A DNA stretch of 15,846 bases from an uncultured Gammaproteobacteria bacterium (lineage in GTDB: Bacteria; Pseudomonadota; Gammaproteobacteria; Nitrosococcales; Methylophagaceae), in the NCBI GenBank assembly GCA_913058195.1, contig CAJXPP010000018.1, positions 1 to 15,846 of the forward strand. Reading direction: 5' to 3'. Shown here piece after piece: positions 13,729 to 15,846 of this stretch (within the stretch, counting starts at the first letter, position 1; every line of letters starts with the position of its first letter). Made by a program: the position numbers and the translations under genes. The notes under the pieces are model-generated. The model made no database searches. It saw only the letters and a list, made by a program, of their open reading frames with translations, and was not told where the DNA came from.

Positions 13729-15796
13729 ATGAAATTTAGTGAAAAGTGGTTACGTGAGTGGGTTAATCCTGATGTGGATACGGCAACATTAGTTGCTCAA
13801 TTAACTCTTGCTGGTTTAGAAGTTGATGCTATTGAGCCTGTTGCAGGTGAGTTTAAAGGCGTCGTGGTTGGACAAGTTGTATCGGTTGAGCCTCATCCTG
13901 ATGCTGATAAATTACGTTGTTGTAAAGTGGATGTAGCAGCGGATGAATTATTGTCTATTGTCTGTGGCGCATCAAATGTACGTGAAGGCTTAAAAATTCC
14001 AGTAGCAGTCGTTGGTTCGGTATTGCCGGGTAATTTTAAAATTAAGAAAGCCAAGCTACGCGGTGTAGAGTCGTTTGGCATGTTGTGTGGCGCTAGTGAA
14101 ATCGGTTTAGTCGACAATGTTAAAGGTTTGATGGAATTAGCTGACGATGCGCCAGTTGGTAAAGATTTTAGAGAGTATTTAGATCTAGACGATGTCTCTA
14201 TTGATGTTGATTTAACGCCAAACCGCAGTGACTGTTTAGGTATTGCAGGTATTGCACGTGAAGTTGGCGTGTTGACGGGTTGTGATTTGACGCAATGGCC
14301 AGAAGAAACTATCACAGAGAACTCAACTAAAACACTAGCGATTAATGTTGAAGCGCCAGCCGATTGTCCACGTTATATTGGCCGAGTAATTGAAAACGTC
14401 AATGTTAAAGCTGAAACACCATTATGGATGCAAGAAAAGCTACGTCGAAGTGGTGTTCGTAGCCTAGGACCTGTTGTCGATGTAACGAATTACGTTATGT
14501 TGGAGCTGGGACAACCAATGCATGCCTTTGATCTTGATAAGTTATCGGGTGGCATTACTGTTCGTGCGGCTAAACAAGGTGAAAAACTAAGCTTGTTAGA
14601 TGGCCAAGAAGTCACTGTATTAGAAAATACATTAGTCATTGCCGATAATACTGCTCCATTAGCACTTGCCGGAATTATGGGTGGTGAAGCGTCATCTGTG
14701 GCGGATGATACGAAAAACTTGTTTCTGGAAGCTGCACACTTTAATCCATTAGTGATTGCCGGTCGTGCACGTGCTTATGGTTTACATACTGATTCATCAC
14801 ACCGTTTTGAACGTGGTGTTGATCCTGAATTACCTCGAGTGGCTATTGAACGTGCGACAGTCTTATTATTAGATATTGTGGGTGGCGAAGCTGGGCCTAT
14901 CACTGAGCAAGTCTCTGAAGTTGATTTACCGAAAGCTGAATCAATTACGTTACGTGCTGATCGGATTAAGCGCGTATTAGGTATTGCAATTGAGCCTGTT
15001 CAAGTAGTAGACCAATTGACTCGTCTTGGCTTAACTGTGCTTGCAGCTGAAAATAATAGTTGGCAAGTAACCGTACCTAGTTTCCGTTTTGATATTACGA
15101 TTGAAGTTGATTTGATTGAAGAACTAGGACGCTTATATGGCTATGACAAATTACCTGAAACACGTCCTCAAGGTACAGTGTTAACCGCGGATATTTCTGA
15201 GCACACCCTAGCAACACATCGCTTACAGTCATTATTAGTCGATCGTGGTTACCAAGAAGCAATCACTTACAGTTTTGTTGACCCTAATGTTCAACAGCAT
15301 TTAGCATTGGAAGGTGAACAAGCAATTGCTTTAGCTAATCCAATCTCAGCTGATTTGTCTGTGATGCGTACTTCACTCTGGCCGGGCTTGATCCAAGCGA
15401 TGGTCTATAACTTAAATAGACAACACGAAAGGGTGCGTTTATTTGAAGTAGGCCGTAGCTTTAAAGGCACGCAGGATGATGTGATTCAGCATCGCCAAAT
15501 TGCAGGTGCATTGTGTGGCAGTCGTTATGCAGAGCAATGGTCAGAAAAACAGCGTCCAGTTGATTTCTTTGATGCTAAAGCTGATGTTGAAGCATTATTA
15601 GATTTAGGTAATCAAGGCAATATTCGTTTTGTAGCTGAACAACATCCTGCATTACACCCAGGTCAATCTGCGCGAATATATAAAGAAGAGCAAGCAATTG
15701 GTTGGATAGGTGCCTTACACCCTAAATTAAATAAGCCATTAGATTTAAATGTACGAGTATATGTATTTGAGCTGGCACTGGCGCCAGTACTGGATG
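13729..15796 (+). CDS. pheT: Phenylalanine--tRNA ligase beta subunit, C-terminus missing (contig end)
   Basis: Structural and editing subunit of PheRS. About 690 genuine residues are present of roughly 790 expected. A tRNA-binding EMAP-like domain lies at about 40-150 (GVVVGQVVSVEPHPDADKL region, FGMLCGASEIGL). The B3/B4 editing domain is around 210-385, with GQPMHAFD and THSSHRFERGVDP-like sequence. B5 follows at about 400-475, then the catalytic-like core with VDLIEELGRLYGYDKLP and MRTSLWPGL. The C-terminal ferredoxin-like anticodon-binding domain is missing because adapter begins at 15797, not because of mutation. The frame continues by chance through the adapter and adds VSYTHLTLPTIYSV before a stop at 15841-15843; these residues are artificial. 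The start ATG follows pheS closely. The expected next gene in many relatives, ihfA, is outside the window. Confidence 0.97.
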
Positions 15797-15846
15797 CTGT
15801 CTCTTATACACATCTGACGCTGCCGACGATCTACTCTGTGTAGATC
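15797..15846 (-). other. Illumina Nextera adapter and index (artefact)
   Basis: This is the reverse complement of the left-end adapter: mosaic end CTGTCTCTTATACACATC, the rest of the Read-1 transposase adapter, the same i5 index (AGAGTAGA when reversed) and nine bases of P5. The two ends share 47 bp as inverted copies, which mimics terminal inverted repeats. Genuine sequence ends at 15796. Confidence 0.98.

Noticed and set aside
1..15846. Perfect 47-bp terminal inverted repeats suggesting a transposon or linear replicon
   Set aside because: Both ends are Nextera adapter with the same i5 index; the symmetry is a library artefact.

Overview
The window is chromosomal DNA from a gammaproteobacterium, ending at both sides in Illumina/Nextera library adapter rather than in natural sequence. 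The assignment rests on gene order and protein resemblance: aspC and uvrB are divergent, followed by a thrS-infC-rpmI-rplT-pheS-pheT block typical of Gammaproteobacteria, and IF3, PheS and a CysB-like regulator all resemble that class. The base composition is AT-rich, especially between genes. I cannot name the genus; a low-GC marine lineage (Thiotrichales-like) would fit but is a guess.

Layout. Bases 1-47 are adapter. Positions 48-1521 (minus) hold the N-terminal part of a membrane sensor (CHASE plus PAS); its output domain lies beyond the contig. Positions 1522-2450 contain no intact gene but carry a decayed plus-strand reading frame (about 1825-2293) with stop codons and a tripled 5-bp unit at the point where the frame shifts. 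A tRNA-Asn gene with its own near-consensus promoter and a strong intrinsic terminator follows on the minus strand. An aspartate aminotransferase (minus) is divergent from uvrB (plus), and a tRNA-Val(GAC) sits just after uvrB.

About 1.07 kb downstream of tRNA-Val is AT-rich and lacks an intact gene, though short remnant-like frames are visible. An accessory-looking cluster follows: an OsmC-family gene, a CysB-type LysR regulator of exactly 324 residues, and a second OsmC copy that has lost its N-terminal half and carries a frameshift near its end.

The rest is the translation operon: thrS, infC, rpmI, rplT, pheS and pheT, the last cut by the right adapter. These genes make two aminoacyl-tRNA synthetases, initiation factor 3 and two 50S proteins. 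The visible regulatory signals are a thrS leader with an intrinsic terminator and, 19 nt before the ATG, a hairpin resembling the tRNA-Thr(UGU) anticodon arm; a non-AUG start for infC, the hallmark of IF3 autoregulation; a terminator after rplT; and a perfect 14-bp inverted repeat just before the pheS ribosome binding site.

I found no CRISPR array, intact insertion sequence, prophage or defence system. The most interesting candidates are the thrS leader and the osmC/cysB-like module. The most important practical point is that both contig ends, and the protein C-termini predicted across them, are artificial.
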